Below are positions 21,407-32,999 of a DNA stretch of 64,000 nt, piece by piece. The translations under genes and the position numbers were made by a program. The notes beneath the pieces were generated by a model. That model saw nothing but the letters and a program-made list of their open reading frames with translations. It was not told where the DNA came from and did no database searches. Source of the stretch: Amborella trichopoda (taxonomy: Eukaryota; Streptophyta; Magnoliopsida; Amborellales; Amborellaceae); NCBI RefSeq assembly GCF_000471905.2, contig NW_006499364.1, positions 416,742-480,741 on the forward strand, in the 5' to 3' direction. Positions within the stretch are counted from its first letter, which is position 1, and each line of letters begins with the position of its first letter.

Positions 21407-22710
21407 AGTTGGCTTAAAACATGAGTGTATGCCAAAAACTAGCTAGAATTGAAGATAATTACAATTTAATTGAATTTAAAGAAATTCTAAAAATGAGTGT
21501 AAAAGGATTGTTTTGCCCCTGCCTAACAATGTGTGGAATTCTAAAACAGTCCCTGCTAATGCCTGAAAACTTGCGTGATCTTCTGTGGCTGACCCGAGGT
21601 CGTTTTGATGCTCGCTTGATCGAAAGATTATTGTTTTCTTGTAGGGCTTGGCATAACAATCGTTTTGATACCAACTTCAAGCCATGAATCATGTTTTTGA
21701 CGCATGTCCATGAGACTTGAATATTGGATGAATCTTGAAAACTTTGGATCGATTGTGTGCTTGTTCCTTGATGTTTCTTCATGATTTCTTCATTGAATCA
21801 CATTGAGCATGCTGTCACGATCATGTTGCAACGAACATAGCTAGATTTTGTGTCCGGATGAAAATTTTATCGTCTTGAGTTTTTGGTTAGAATCTTGAAG
21901 TCTGGCAACCGAAATTTATAACAGCTTTGACGTCTTCATGTGTGAAATCCAACCATTCATCGTATGCGAGGTTTGGACCAGAGATAGCCTCGGACCTCAC
22001 GCACATAATATAATCGATTTCGTGCTGATCGGGTATGCGAATGTCATGATTTGGCTACTCGAACAAGCCGTGCTGTTGCTGAATTTTCTACAACTCCCTT
22101 CACAAATCAGCGACTTTCATTTAGTTTATGTCTTTGCTCGGGTGTCGTCACGAGGCGTACCTCATATCAAATTGTTTGTCTTGATGAGACAAACATGCTT
22201 ACCAAATTTGCGAGCGATCCGACTTGGAACGAGTGAGATATAGGTCCCGAAAATGACTGCTTGTGACTGTAAAAACATCCACTTCTATTGGTATTTTGGT
22301 GTAGTGAGGCCACACGAGAATAGTGTGTGGCCTACCCCTTGTTAGTCTTTTACCCTAACTTTGTCTTTGAGTGCTCGATTAAGCCGAAACTTGACCCATA
22401 GGGGCTATCGACCGTGCCAGATCAAATGGCGATGGTCCCACAGCTGTTTGATACACCAAAAGTATAGCTCTAGTTATGGGGTCCATTTCAAGGTGCTAGA
22501 GATCGATTTTGCTAAAATTGTTTATTTGTGTTCACTACCTTAGACATGTCTAGTTATGAAGAAACTTGACAGGTGCTCCTTTGAAGTGCTGATGAAGATC
22601 CTGACCAGTTCTGGGGGTATTTTGAGACTGTAGGGAATTTCCACTGTTTTGGAAGATTTATTGACCTGTTTCCTACCAGGGACCAAGGTGCTGAAAAATA
22701 TGTTCGAACA

Positions 22711-24601
22711 GTAGGGGGAGCAGCGATGAGCGCTGAACGCACAAAGGAGGCTTGCAGACGGCGATAGGCACCACACACGTGAAGAAAGCTCACGAGTAAC
22801 GATAGACATTGTCGAGACCTCTCGCGGGCGACGATAGGCATCGCTGTATGCAAAAGGCACGTGATGGGGGAAGACCCCTACGGTTGGCAATGAGTTTCGC
22901 CGTTTGAGTCTTCACCGAGGCGTCTGAAGACGCTTTTGCGGACGAGCCTCTATAGGGGGTAGAGATGGACGAATAGAAGGAGAAGGAGGCTTGCACATGG
23001 CGCTTGCGCACGGCGCTTGCGCATGGCACTGCCATCGCCACGCGCGACTTGTGAGACCACGGGAGAGGCTTGCAAGGCACTGCCACTGCCATGCATGACC
23101 TCTGAGGGGAGCTCAGACGGAGAAGAGGAAGAGAGAGAAGAAGAAAAGAAAAAGAAGAGAAAGAATGTTTACCTTGAGCCTAGGGGTACCAGACGAAACG
23201 TTTCTTTCACCTTACTCTCTCTCTTCAAACTTGACCCAACAATGAGAGGAAAGAGAAAATTTAATTAGTAAAAAGTCTCTCTTTGTGTATTCTGTGCGTG
23301 TGTATTGCCTCCCCAGCGTACAATGATATCACGTGGTATATATAGAATTTGCCCCAAACATGGGTGCATGATCAAAAGTACCCTTAATTTCTGAAAATTA
23401 AAATTAAATTGAATTTAAAGAAATTATAAAAATGATAGATTTGCCCCTTCCTAACAATTTGTTGAATTCCATAACAGTCCCTGTATTGCCCTAGAACGTG
23501 CATGACTTTTTATGGATGATCGGGGGTCGTCCTGATGCCGGATTAATTGAAAGATGATTGTTTTCCTGTACGGCTCGGCATGACGATAGTTTTGATACCA
23601 ACTTTGAGCCATGGATCGTGTTTTTAGAGTACGATCATGTGACTTGAAATTTGAATGGATATTAAAACTTCAGATCGATAATGTGCTGGTTCCTTGATAT
23701 TTTTTGGTAATTTCTTTGCTGAATCACACTGAGCATGCCATTATGATCACGGGGCAGCAAACACAGCTTGATTCCATGCCCGAACAAAGATTTTGCAACT
23801 TTGAAAATTTGGCTGGAATCTAGAATTCCAGCGACAGAATTTACAGTCGTTTTGTCGGCTTTGTGGGCAAAATCTGACAGTTCATCATGCACGAGGTTCG
23901 GGTCAGAGAGAGCCCGCGACCTTACGTACATGATGAAATTAGTCTCATGTCGATCGGGCTGGCGAGTGGCATGATTTGGTCGTTGGAGTGAGGCATGACG
24001 CTGCTAATTGTTTTGCACTTTCTTTATGGATCAGCAACTCCTCTCTAGCTTTTCTTCGCGTTCGGGTGTTGTCATGGGGCGTGCCATATATTGAAACGCT
24101 TGTCTTGATGAGACGAATATGCTAACAAAATTTGGGCTTGATCCGACCTCAGACGAGTGAGATATGAGCATCAAAATTCACTGGTCGTGATTGTCCCTTC
24201 AATGGTGTAGAGTTGCAGAGTGGCCGCACGGGAATAGCGTGGGACTCCTCCTTTTTCACACTTTTGCCTATAACTTCTTCCTGGAGTGTCCGTTCAAGCT
24301 GAAATTTGACCCTTGGGGGTTTTCAACTATGTTGGATCCAATAGGTGTAGTCCCACAGCAAATTGAGACACTGAAAATATAGCTCTAGTTATAGGGTCCA
24401 TTTCAAGGTGCGAGAGGCCGATTTAGCTGGAACTGTTTCTCAGTCTGCACTGCCTTCGACATGTAGGAATGAGATGAAACTTGTTAGGAGTATTTTGAGA
24501 GTCCTCGTGAAGATCTCGACCAGTTTTGGGGTTGTTCTAAGACTGTTTATTAGGCTTTTATTGAGCATGGGCCCCATGATGATGAAAAATATCTTCCAAC
24601 A
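22711..24601 (-). mobile_element. Element 3: LTR fragment (Element 8 type) split by Element 2
   Basis: On the minus strand it starts TGTTGGAAGATATTTTTCAT at 24601, with a TATA-like run near 23346-23336. It matches the Element 8 LTRs (for example 38583-40522) through to 22711, where Element 2 begins. The remaining part of this LTR (matching 37791-38582) should lie beyond the far end of Element 2 but is not in the window. This copy preserves the canonical TG start that both Element 8 LTRs have lost. Confidence 0.8.
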
Positions 24602-24659
24602 GACCCCAATCATATCATTGGGGTCGAGGTCCAATCAAAATTTATTAGTATACAATATC

Positions 24660-24935
24660 CAACTACCAATGGGTGGCCCATTGCTTAGTGGTCAGTGTCA
24701 TAGCTTGTCAGTATCGTAGTGTTTTGCTCAGTACAACAGTGCGACTACCAATGGGTTCCCCATTACGTAGTGGTCAGCTTCTGTATCAATATTACAACAG
24801 TAAAACACTACTCACAACCAATGGGTGCCCCATTGCGTAGTGGTCAGCCTCTGTATCAGTATTACAACAGTAAAACACTACTCACTACCACTGGGTGCCC
24901 CATTGCGTAGTGGTCAATATCACATCAATAACTCA
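24660..24935. repeat. 70-82-bp direct repeats with 7-bp hairpins
   Basis: Four units contain caatgggtggcccattg or close variants at 24667, 24749, 24819 and 24889, each followed by cgtagtggtcag and ctgtatca-type text. The first is a perfect 7-bp stem with a 3-base loop (24667-24673 with 24677-24683). Confidence 0.85.
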
Positions 24936-24944
24936 GTATCGCAT

Positions 24945-25290
24945 TATCACCTACCGGTATCATAGTAACAGTAGTAATATCATAGTAACAGTAGCAGTAT
25001 TACAGTAACAGTAGCAGTATCACAATAACAGTAGCTGTATCACAATAACAGTGGCTGTATCACAGTAATAGTAGCAGTATCACAGTAACAATAACAGTAT
25101 CACAGTAACAGTAGCAGTATGATAGTAACAGTAGCAGTATCACAGTAATAGTAGCAGTATCACAGTAACAGTAGCAGTATCATAGTAATAGTAGCAGTAT
25201 CATAGAATAGTAGCACTATCATAGTAACAGTAGCACTATCACATTAACAGTAGTAGTATAATAGAAACAGTAGCAGTAGCAGTATCACCA
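24945..25290. repeat. 20-bp minisatellite
   Basis: About 16 tandem copies of acagtaacagtagcagtatc with single-base variants (catagtaac, acaataac, gtggctgta). There is no coding content. Confidence 0.92.
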
Positions 25291-25829
25291 CCGAGCGATA
25301 CAGCTCAAATTCCTGCCATTATAGGAAATAATGTGCACTCACTAACAGAGTTGTAACTTTTGGTTTATTTGGAATTTGAAAATGGTTCCAAAACCAATTC
25401 TATATTAGACACATCTATCTTTCATAAGGGGGTGGGTTGAAGATAGTTGTACCACGTTTGGCCTCTTAGACGTGTGCCCTGTTGTGTACATGAGATAGCG
25501 ACATACCCTACTTCGTATCATGATAACTCTTGATCCGTAAAGTATTTTGAGATAATTTCAAAATAAACGTTTAAGCCAAGACACATATCTTTTCAACAAG
25601 GGAAATTTTAAAGCATTTAGACCCCATTTGGTTGTTCACAGACTCGTACCAATCAAGGTGATAGTACTGAGTTTTATCAAAAATGTCCTTAATAAGTTAT
25701 CTTCACAAAATGATGCATAACTTTCTATCTAAAAGGAATCACAAAATAATTTCTGCATGCAAATCTGGTGCACCCAAGCTTACTCCCATGGTCCTTCTTC
25801 ACCGACCAAAGCTCCCATGTGACAGTGTC

Positions 25830-26123
25830 GCATGAATTGTCACTATCTCCTTAGAACCTATTGCTAAAGAGGTCACCCCCCATGAACCTCAAGAAACAAT
25901 AGAAGTTACCTAGACAGATCAAGAGTCTGAGGGTTCAAGAGCCAAAGAGATGAAGGAAGAATCGCTACCCGTAAAGCAAACAATTGAAGTGCTTGAAATG
26001 CATGAGCAAATTGCTGATTCTCTGTCATTTAGTGAAGAAGAGATAGAAGAGGCTCCAGAAGTCTTGGAAGATGGCGGTCAAGAAGGGTCACTAATAAATC
26101 AGCACCTTAGAGCTTTATCATAG
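25830..26123 (+). pseudogene. Unrecognised coding fragment, acidic C-terminus
   Basis: The plus strand reads EPIAKEVTPHEPQETIEV, a stop, then KEESLPVKQTIEVLEMHEQI, SFSEEEIEEAPEVLED and ends INQHLRALS with a stop at 26121-26123. It is Glu-rich and probably the tail of a retroelement polyprotein or of the unit on its left. No domain is recognised, and one stop and a frameshift are present. Confidence 0.35.
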
Positions 26124-26139
26124 ATTTTCTTAATAATTA

Positions 26140-26658
26140 TTATACTCTATGTACCTCTATTGTGCCACTCTGATGTGTAAATACCAAAAAAATAGTAGAA
26201 TAAGAAAGTTGAAAACCATGGGCCTCCATCTTCCTCAAAATTTCTAACTTATTATCAAAGAAACCTAAGAAAATTCGGCCATGAATTTTGAAATGAATTA
26301 TGATAAGTCCTATGTTCAACTCATAATTTCTTTCAGCACAAAATACTTGAATTGAAATCGGAATCTTCCACTCGTAACAAAGCAATGACTTAGCCTTTCT
26401 TTCACAATTAAGGACATCATTATCAACTTCATGGTGGACATTACTTATATGAAAGATATTGTTAAGAAACCCAGCTGAAAACAACTTTAATTCCTTGGTA
26501 TCCATCTCCCATGGCCTCCCAGAATCAGAAAATATATTGAGAGAAACAATATCCTTATTAGCAAATTTTTCAACATCAATTTTCTCTGTATGTTGTCTGA
26601 TTGAGAATAGCGCCACACCCCCCCTCCTCTTTAGAAGACTTAGGTGGAATCTCCTCAC
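26140..26658 (-). pseudogene. Unrecognised ORF in Element 5
   Basis: A 172-residue open frame rich in Ile, Phe and Lys (FHLSLLKRRGGVALFSIRQH; VFCAERNYELNIGLIIIHFK). Together with the frame at 27070-26723 it may be one reading frame broken at about 26690. I recognise no domain. Its AT-rich composition is unlike the Tat elements around it. Confidence 0.4.
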
Positions 26659-26722
26659 TCAATGACAACAAAGACAGTTCATTTCTAACCATCAACACTT
26701 TTCTTTTATGAAATTTTTCTAC

Positions 26723-27070
26723 CTATGTTTTCTCATCCAATCTCAAATCCCCCATGATTACAGTTATGGGATGCTCTTCCTTCTTCACTAAAAGTGATTC
26801 ACCTGTAAATTCAACATTGTCTTTGATAAAGATAGGGTTAAAAATTAAAATTTCCATCTGATTAACACAATGTTGAATTTCATCATTATTAGATTTAAAA
26901 TCCCCCATCCTTCCATCAATAAAACTGATAGGCATATCCTCAATTATCTCTACTTTTTCATCATATTGATCTCTAAATACGTCTACTCGTTTCTCATTAG
27001 ATTTAGGACCCTTTGTGTCTTTTAAAGCATCAACCTCGCTAGTGGAAAACTTAGGATTTTTATTTTTCAA
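26723..27070 (-). pseudogene. Unrecognised ORF in Element 5, acidic
   Basis: A 115-residue frame rich in Asp, Glu and Lys (STSEVDALKDTKGPKSNEKR; FRDQYDEKVEIIEDMPISF). It lies between the gag-like start and the frame at 26140-26658. There is no recognised domain. It may be the spacer part of a degenerate gag-pol. Confidence 0.4.
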
Positions 27071-27321
27071 GAAATCATATACCTTTCTTTATTTACATGT
27101 GTGATGCTTAGATTTTATTGTAGGGACAACAACTCCTCGAGTTGGAGGCGTCAGTCTCTTAGCTTGGAATGATCCGGCTCTAGGGTCGATCTGGATGTAT
27201 GAAAATTCTTTCTTTGCTCATCTCGACGTTGATTTTGGTCTACTCTCCTATGTCAATGACATCGAATTTGGGGTTGTCGATAGCCCAACTTTTATTTGCA
27301 TTCATGCTCCCGTCGATGCCA

Positions 27322-27606
27322 TCATGCATCAAACCCATAAGTGCGATCAAGCATAACATCGAGCCGTTCCCACTCAGACTCGCGCTCTAATCTACACCGA
27401 TCTCCACTAGAACTCACATAATATGGATCTAACACCGTAGATCTCATCTTGTTTGATGTGTGTTGTTGCAATCTTTCTTTTTGCAACAAATTTTCAACCA
27501 TCTCCATCAAGTTGTCGATTTTCTTATGTATTTGGTCATGCTTGGTATTCCTATGGTTGCGACCTCCACAATCATCCATCGTAGTCACTAACCATTTTTG
27601 AACCAT
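27322..27606 (-). pseudogene. Possible gag start, Element 5
   Basis: The frame begins directly at the PBS (MVQKWLVTTMDDCGG) and continues IHKKIDNLMEMVENLLQKER, a heptad-like segment, then ERESEWERLDVMLDRTYGFD before a stop. A start next to an initiator-Met PBS and an early coiled coil are usual for gypsy and copia gag proteins. Homology to a specific gag is not recognised. Confidence 0.45.
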
Positions 27607-27618
27607 GCTCTGATACCA
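27607..27618 (-). promoter_or_regulatory. Primer binding site (initiator tRNA-Met type)
   Basis: TGGTATCAGAGC on the minus strand is the standard sequence complementary to plant initiator tRNA-Met. It lies two bases from the LTR end (ACATCA at 27626-27621). Confidence 0.85.
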
Positions 27619-27620
27619 AA

Positions 27621-27930
27621 TGATGTAAATGGAGTATGGAAAATTAAATCTGACCTTCTTTCGGTCCTAAACAAGCAAAATTTCAATGATACTGGTGGGG
27701 AAAATATGGCTGTAACTCAAGCTATGGAGAAGAAGAAGCGATCTTTCTTCATTCATAAACAAATTCTCTGTAAAAATATTCACCTCACTTCTAAGGGGAA
27801 AGGATAAAAGGATTTCTTTAGTTGCTCTGATTGACAAGTCTTATAGCGTTTGAAAGGATGAAAGGATTTTTGTCATCCCTTCTTCTTCATTCTTTCTTTG
27901 CCAGCTAACCCCTACTCAAGTGAACCATCA
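27621..27930 (-). repeat. LTR of Element 5 (310 bp)
   Basis: Starts TGATGGTTCACTTGAG at 27930 and ends CTCCATTTACATCA at 27621 on the minus strand. A weak TATA-like CGCTATAAG lies near 27850. The boundaries come from the PBS position and the TG...CA terminal repeat; no second copy is available to confirm them. Confidence 0.6.
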
Positions 27931-28269
27931 TAAAGGAGTGCTATTTGAATTAACATTGCAAGTTTCAAGATAAAAGAACGAGATGACGTGTTGAAGTTTG
28001 AGGGGAGTTCGTATCCAAATCGAGCTGGCATACAACCGGAGGGCTGCGTAATCGTTTTAAGATGGCATTGCTCGGGCGTATCCCCGAACCCCCAAACGAC
28101 GAGGTAGGTGCCTAAATGCACCCTTGTAGATAAAATCTCTCTCGTTGTTGGTTCCTATTTGCATCAAGAAGAGTATACGCGTACGCTTTAAAATGCCAAG
28201 GAGCATGGATCCTTCACGGTTGTTTGAGACAGGGTTTTCTTTCACCAAGAAAACTAGGCCCTGACTAAC

Positions 28270-28288
28270 TGACGACTTCACTGGGGAT
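28270..28288 (+). promoter_or_regulatory. Primer binding site, Element 6
   Basis: TGACGACTTCACTGGGGAT matches the Element 7 PBS (TGGCGACTCCAGTGGGGAC) in about 15 of 19 positions, and follows an LTR end CCCTGACTA close to the ACCTAACCA ends of the related elements. Confidence 0.65.
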
Positions 28289-28289
28289 A

Positions 28290-29900
28290 CGCCACGCTAT
28301 TGTTGGTTCGAACTGTTCTCAAACAGATATCTCATTTCTTTCTTTTTTCTAAACTTCTTTGGAGTTCAATCACTCCTCTTTTGTTCAAATTGGGGAATTC
28401 ATCATTCCCCTATTGTTACCTTACCCATGAGAAGTAAGTTGGTTCAATCCACTTCTCCCATACATTCTTTGAGTGCCCTGGTTGGCCTTACAATCTTAGT
28501 TCAAGTTAAGGAAACTTTGGGAAAAGGTAATCCCTTGTCCCCTCTCTTTCGACATCAAAGGTAAATCCGTTGATATGAGTTGCATTAGTGGTCCTAAAAC
28601 CACCTAGTGTCATATGCACTCTATTATCTGTCAGTCCAGAGATAAAAGTGGTTCTGATGCCACTTCTTCTCTTCATTCGGTGGGTTCTTCTAAGACCACC
28701 ACCTCTGTGGGTTCGTAAGGCTACCCCACCCTCACTCTACAAGAGCACTGCTAGTACTAGTATGTCACCATACACACTTCATATTGGCAATTCTTATGTC
28801 AGTTCATCTTGTTCGAGTGGCTCCAAAGTCACTCCACACACCCTCTTACACATCATGGCCAATGGTTCAACCATCAACATGACAAAACGGGACAAGCAAC
28901 AACTTACCCCCGTCTCCTCACTTGCTTTGAGTCTTTTGGGAGTAGGACCCATCACAAGTGGTCTCTTAACCGTTGATGCATTGCATAATAATATCATAGC
29001 TCAGGGCAACCCAAAGACTGTACCCAAATGAGCACATGACCTTCAAGACAATCGAAGGTCTTCTAAAGGGTTGCACATACACGTTAATGGCCTTAAGGCC
29101 ACTCCAATTGGAAAGGCAAGTATTTCAAATACCAAGCCTTTTACTTCACTACGGGTTGGATGACAAACCACCCCAAACACTTATGTGAACCAGGCACACA
29201 CCTGCTCCAATGATGCTATTGGAAGCAAGGTAAAAGGCCTATTGACTGCTCCCTTAGCTACCTAAAAGCTCCTAGATACATGGTACACGAAGAAATTTCC
29301 TTCGAGCACCATCCTATCCACTCCTTATTCTTCATATGCATGAGCTAGCCCTCGAGGCTAGACCCGGGGCAAGATGGTGACCCCAAAGACGACAAAACAA
29401 CATGTCCCTTCTTCAAGCAAAACCAATCTTCCAAAGTCAGCTTCGAGATCCCTTCTCTCAGGATATCATACATTGCCTGATTTGATCAAATTTGCCCTCA
29501 TCTCAGTGGGGCAAGGTAGACGAGAAGGGTGCCAACGTCGGTTCCAATTTTGGGAGAAAATTTACTAGAACCTGGGCATTAAGCAAATGAAGGGGATGAA
29601 AGTGCCACTTCAAAAGAGAGTCTTCAACCTCTAAAGACCAACTAAAGTATAATTCATTTTATCCGTTAAAAATCATGGAAGAACCTGAGACAAGTGGCAT
29701 TATTAACTACTATGTCGTAGAGATGCAGGAAGACGAACCTAGTTCATCTGATCTGTGACCCCAAGGCCATCACGAGCAATCAAGGGAAATATGGCCCCAA
29801 GGTCGTCTTGAGCTCATTCGAATTGAGCGATGGCCTCAAGGCCTTCAAGTGCCAAGTCCAACAACATGACGACCACAAGGCCGTCAAGAGATTGTACTCA
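28290..29900 (+). other. Leader of Element 6
   Basis: The region between PBS and gag holds a 147-residue frame (28588-29031) and a 64-residue frame (29374-29568), both with Ser/Thr/Pro-rich text. They could be remnants of the leader ORF seen in Elements 2, 7 and 8, although the MASGF start is not present. At 29750-29900 a repeated phrase of the type ccccaaggccatcacgagca and atggcctcaaggccttcaag occurs three to four times. No clear gene is seen. Confidence 0.35.
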
Positions 29901-30894
29901 CTCGATCTACAAGGCATTCCCAAGCTCAATCAGGTCGAGCTGAGCCCATATTACTTGGACTGCCAAATCGTTGTGTAAAGAGAACCAGGATTACCCCTGC
30001 TGTTGAACTACTCAGCTCTAACGAACAAGCCGATGTAATGGTAGTAAGCCATGATGGGGAGGAACCCGAAAATCCAATGGCTCGCTTTGAGGATATTTTG
30101 AGCAACATCTTGGACAGGCTCAAAGGACTTGAAAATGCTTGGCCTGTTGGAGCATCCTCGCATCATGAAGAAAATTCTCCTCTTAAATCCCAACATGAAG
30201 AAGAAGAAAGGAGACTCCCACCTCTTGTCTTCCTTGATAACCAATCCCCCTGTCTTCCTTGATAATCAACTCAACATAGCTTCTAATGCTATGCCATCGG
30301 TATTTACTCAAGAAGACATTCAAAGAATGATCAACAAAAGCATCCAAGGCTTACAATCTTCGAAGTTTACCCACCTTTTATTAATCAAATTCCCTTCCCT
30401 CTTAGGTATCAACAGGGAAGATTATCTATCTTTGACGGCACTAGCACGCCGCAACAGCATGTGGCCCATTTCATGTCACCATGTCAAGAATAGGCTTTAG
30501 AATCCAGACTGCTTCTTCGACAGTTCGTAGAAACATTGGTGGGGCCAGCCTTTAAGTGGTATGCATGTGTACCCCCAAATTTAGTTCATTCTTGGGAGGA
30601 GATGGAGCATTTGTTTTACAAACGCTTCTATGAGGTAGAACGAGATGTTCAATCTATAGAACATCTCACAATGACACAGGGGATGAATGAGTCAGTTAAT
30701 GAATGTATCCAAAGATGGAGCGACCTTGCAATGTTCCAAACTAATCCCATGTCTGAGATCGACACAGTACAAACATGCATAAGGAATATGAAGAAGGAAA
30801 TTTCCTTACATGTTGAGCTTCTAAGCCTACCACCCTCTCCGATATGATCACAAAAGGCAGCAAAAATTGAAAGCTTGCTAAAACATCACGGTGG
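29901..30894 (+). pseudogene. gag N-terminal part, Element 6
   Basis: The plus strand shows NPMARFEDILSNILDRLKGL (about 30075), MPSVFTQEDIQRMINKSI (30292), then in another frame the core GPAFKWYACVPPNLVHSWEE, MEHLFYKRFYEVERDV and VNECIQRWSDLAMFQTNP (30536-30760), and TVQTCIRNMKKEISLHVELL. This is the plant gag core also seen in Elements 2, 7 and 8. It ends SLLKHHGG at 30894, where the Element 7 LTR starts. There are two or three frameshifts. Confidence 0.82.
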
Positions 30895-32200
30895 TGTGTG
30901 AACACATTTTCCAAGACCTTGGGTCCCCGATGCGGAATAAAGAAGAAGCCCTTACATACAATGTAATTTTTTACAGTCTCAAAATTTCCCTAGAATGAGT
31001 TGGAATCTTTCTAAGGACTCCAAAAGGCCACCTACCATGTTTCGTCACAATCTGACATGTCTAAGACAGTGCAGACAAAGAAAAAATTTCAGAAAAATCA
31101 GCCTCTAGCACCCTGAAACGGACCCCATTACTAGAAAACTATTTTTGGTGCCTCAAATGGCCGTGTGACCATTGCCATTAGATTTGGCAAGGTCAAAAAC
31201 CTCTAGGGGTCAAGTTTTAGCTTAAAAAGATGTTCCAAGATAAAGTTATGGGTGAAACATTAAAAAGGTGTAGACTGCACGCTATTCCCGTGAGGCCTAC
31301 CTGCACCAATCTCCATTAAAAAAGATTGGTTTGTACAGTCACGAGTAGCAACTTTGAAAACCTATATCTCTCTCATTATGAGTAAGATCATGCTCAAATT
31401 CTGCGAGCGTGTTTGTCTCGTCAAGACAAGCATTTTAATATGTGGTACGCCCCATGATGTCGTCCGAGTAAGAAGAAAAACTAGAGAGAAGTTGGCAATT
31501 CAAGAGGACAGTTGTAGGAAAATCAGCAGTAGCACGACTCACTTGAGCGGCTATCTCACGGAGCTCGCGCACCGATCGATATGAAACCAATTCCATGGCA
31601 TGTGTAAGGCCCGAGGTTATGACTGGTCAGAACCCCACGCATGATGAACAGTTGGATTCAACACACAAAAGCATCAAATTTTTTGCAGATTCCGGCCGTC
31701 GAAATGCGAATTCCGGCCAAAAATCCAAGTCGAAAAAATCTTCGTTCGGGCACGAAATCTAGCTACGTTTGTTGCAACGCGATTGGGACGGCGTGCTTAA
31801 TGTAATTCAGCAAAGAAATCAAAGAAAAATATCAAGAAACAAGCACACTATGGATAAGAAGTTTTCAAGATTTATATAAATTTCGAGTTGCGTGATCGTG
31901 GCCTAAAAATTCGATCTGTGATTCGAAGTTGGTATCAAATCTATCGTCATGTGGAGCCCAACAAGAAAGTAATTATCTTTTTGCCAAACGGGTGTTGGAG
32001 CAACCCCGAATCATTCATGGAAGATCACGCATATTCTAGGGCAGCAGTAGGAGACTGTTTTGAAATTTCATGTATTATTAGGGCAAGGGAAAAACTGTCA
32101 TTTTGCGCCCATTTTTAGATTTTATTTTAATTCAATTAAATTATAATTATCATCAATTAGGATAAATTTTGGGCATCCACCCATGTTTTGGGTCCAATTC

Positions 32201-32208
32201 TATAAATA
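32201..32208 (+). promoter_or_regulatory. TATA box of Element 7 LTR
   Basis: TATAAATA lies about 1.3 kb into the LTR and 60 bp before the AATAAA at 32261-32266. This spacing fits a short R region that contains the poly(A) signal. Confidence 0.7.
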
Positions 32209-32260
32209 CATGCTAACCTAATTGTAAAGGCCCCCCTCCCCCTTAGTTTTCAAGCTCATG

Positions 32261-32266
32261 AATAAA
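32261..32266 (+). terminator. Poly(A) signal of Element 7 LTR
   Basis: AATAAA within ctcatgaataaaatttgaga, 60 bp after the TATA box. Matching signals stand at the same place in the other Tat LTRs (for example the complement of ctttatt at 39151-39157). Confidence 0.55.
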
Positions 32267-32999
32267 ATTTGAGAGTTTTATAATGAAATCATGGGTCCAT
32301 CTTGGAGAGAGAAGGAGAGAGAAGAGAGAAGAAAAAGTCTAGTACCTTTCGGTGATGGTAATCCTCTCTCTCCTCTCATCACTCTCTTTCTCTCCTCTCA
32401 TCTCTCTTTCTCTCTCCTCCTTTCATCTCTCTCTTCCTCTCTCCTCCTCTCTTCTTCTTTCTTTCTCTCTCTTTCCTCTTCTTATTCTCCGTCTTTCTCT
32501 CTTATCTTCTTTCTGTCTCTTGCTCTTCTCTCAACACGCATGACAGTAGGCCATTGCCATGCTTGTCTTTCATCTCCTTCTTTCTTCTTTTTCTCTGGTT
32601 TCTTTCCTTACTCATCCTCCATTCTCTCCTATTCCTTCCTCTCTCTCTCCTGATCTTCTTTCTTCACTTTCTTTCTCTCTCTTCTATCCTTCCTTTCTCT
32701 TCCTCTTTCTCAATTTCCTTATTCTTCATTCATGCACATCATTGCCCATCACCGGGCATGATATCCTTCTTCTTCTAGAGCATGCATAGTGAGCCGGGTC
32801 TTAACGCGAGTGGCAGGTCGGGCCTCTGTCCAAGTTCCTCTTGTCTCATGTCACACGCGGTGATGCTCATTGTTGTGCATGGCATTCCTTCTCTTAAACT
32901 CTGACAAGAATATTGAATCGGGCCCTTTCTTGAGTGGCGAGTCTGGTCGTGTCGGAGTCCCTTTCAACGTGTACGGTAATGCCTATTGTCACGCATGTC

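Larger units (their letters stand above)
6388..22710 (-). mobile_element. Element 2: Tat element, gag-protease plus antisense PMD, no RT-integrase
   Basis: In minus order: 5' LTR 19325-22710, PBS 19321-19303, leader ORF from 19220, gag about 17760-16100, linker, protease 14860-14207, post-protease tail ending at 13325, then a PMD gene on the plus strand 10368-13152, its 5' leader and a tandem satellite. No RT, RNase H or integrase motif occurs anywhere inside. The 3' LTR is not visible; the sequence meets Element 1 gag at 6387/6388. The upper boundary TGTTCGAACATA at 22710 lies inside an older LTR (Element 3). Confidence 0.8.
19325..22710 (-). repeat. 5' LTR of Element 2 (about 3.39 kb)
   Basis: On the minus strand the LTR starts TGTTCGAACATATTTTTC at 22710 and ends ACCTAACTA at 19325, followed by the PBS. 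U3 occupies about 22710-21400, a TATA box is at 21406-21397, and a poly(A)-type signal CAATAAAATT is near 21345. A very long U5 carries a GA/CT-rich tract and a hairpin-repeat array. The 3' LTR partner is not in the window. Confidence 0.82.
24602..25800. repeat. Element 4: LTR-like fragment with repeats
   Basis: No coding region is seen. It has two repeat blocks (separate entries) followed by about 500 bp of AT-rich sequence with phrases such as aaagtattttgagataattt. The arrangement resembles chromovirus (Tekay-type) LTRs such as that of Element 9, which also carries short palindromic repeats, but no terminus was identified. The assignment is tentative. Confidence 0.35.
26124..27930 (-). mobile_element. 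Element 5: small LTR element with initiator-Met PBS
   Basis: On the minus strand an LTR (27930-27621, 310 bp) begins TGATGG and ends ACATCA (5-bp terminal inverted repeat TGATG/CATCA). A PBS TGGTATCAGAGC follows after two bases, then a frame opening at 27606. No RT or integrase was seen, and no second LTR was found on the left, so it is truncated or non-autonomous. It appears to sit in the LTR of Element 6. Confidence 0.6.
27931..30894 (+). mobile_element. Element 6: Tat element, 5' part only
   Basis: In plus order: the end of an LTR (to about 28267), PBS 28270-28288, a long leader and gag to 30894, where the LTR of Element 7 begins. Its gag is more divergent than those of Elements 1, 2, 7 and 8. 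The rest of the element would lie beyond Element 7, outside the window. Confidence 0.75.

Noticed and set aside
21017..21446. Open frames rich in Arg, Glu and Lys
   Set aside because: They lie in a GA microsatellite-like tract of an LTR; composition alone explains the lack of stops.
22540..23268. Several overlapping frames of 83-116 residues
   Set aside because: They lie across the junction of two LTRs in GC-rich palindromic text and match no protein.
28588..29031. 147-residue frame as a host gene
   Set aside because: It lies between the PBS and gag of Element 6, has no domain, and better fits a decayed leader.
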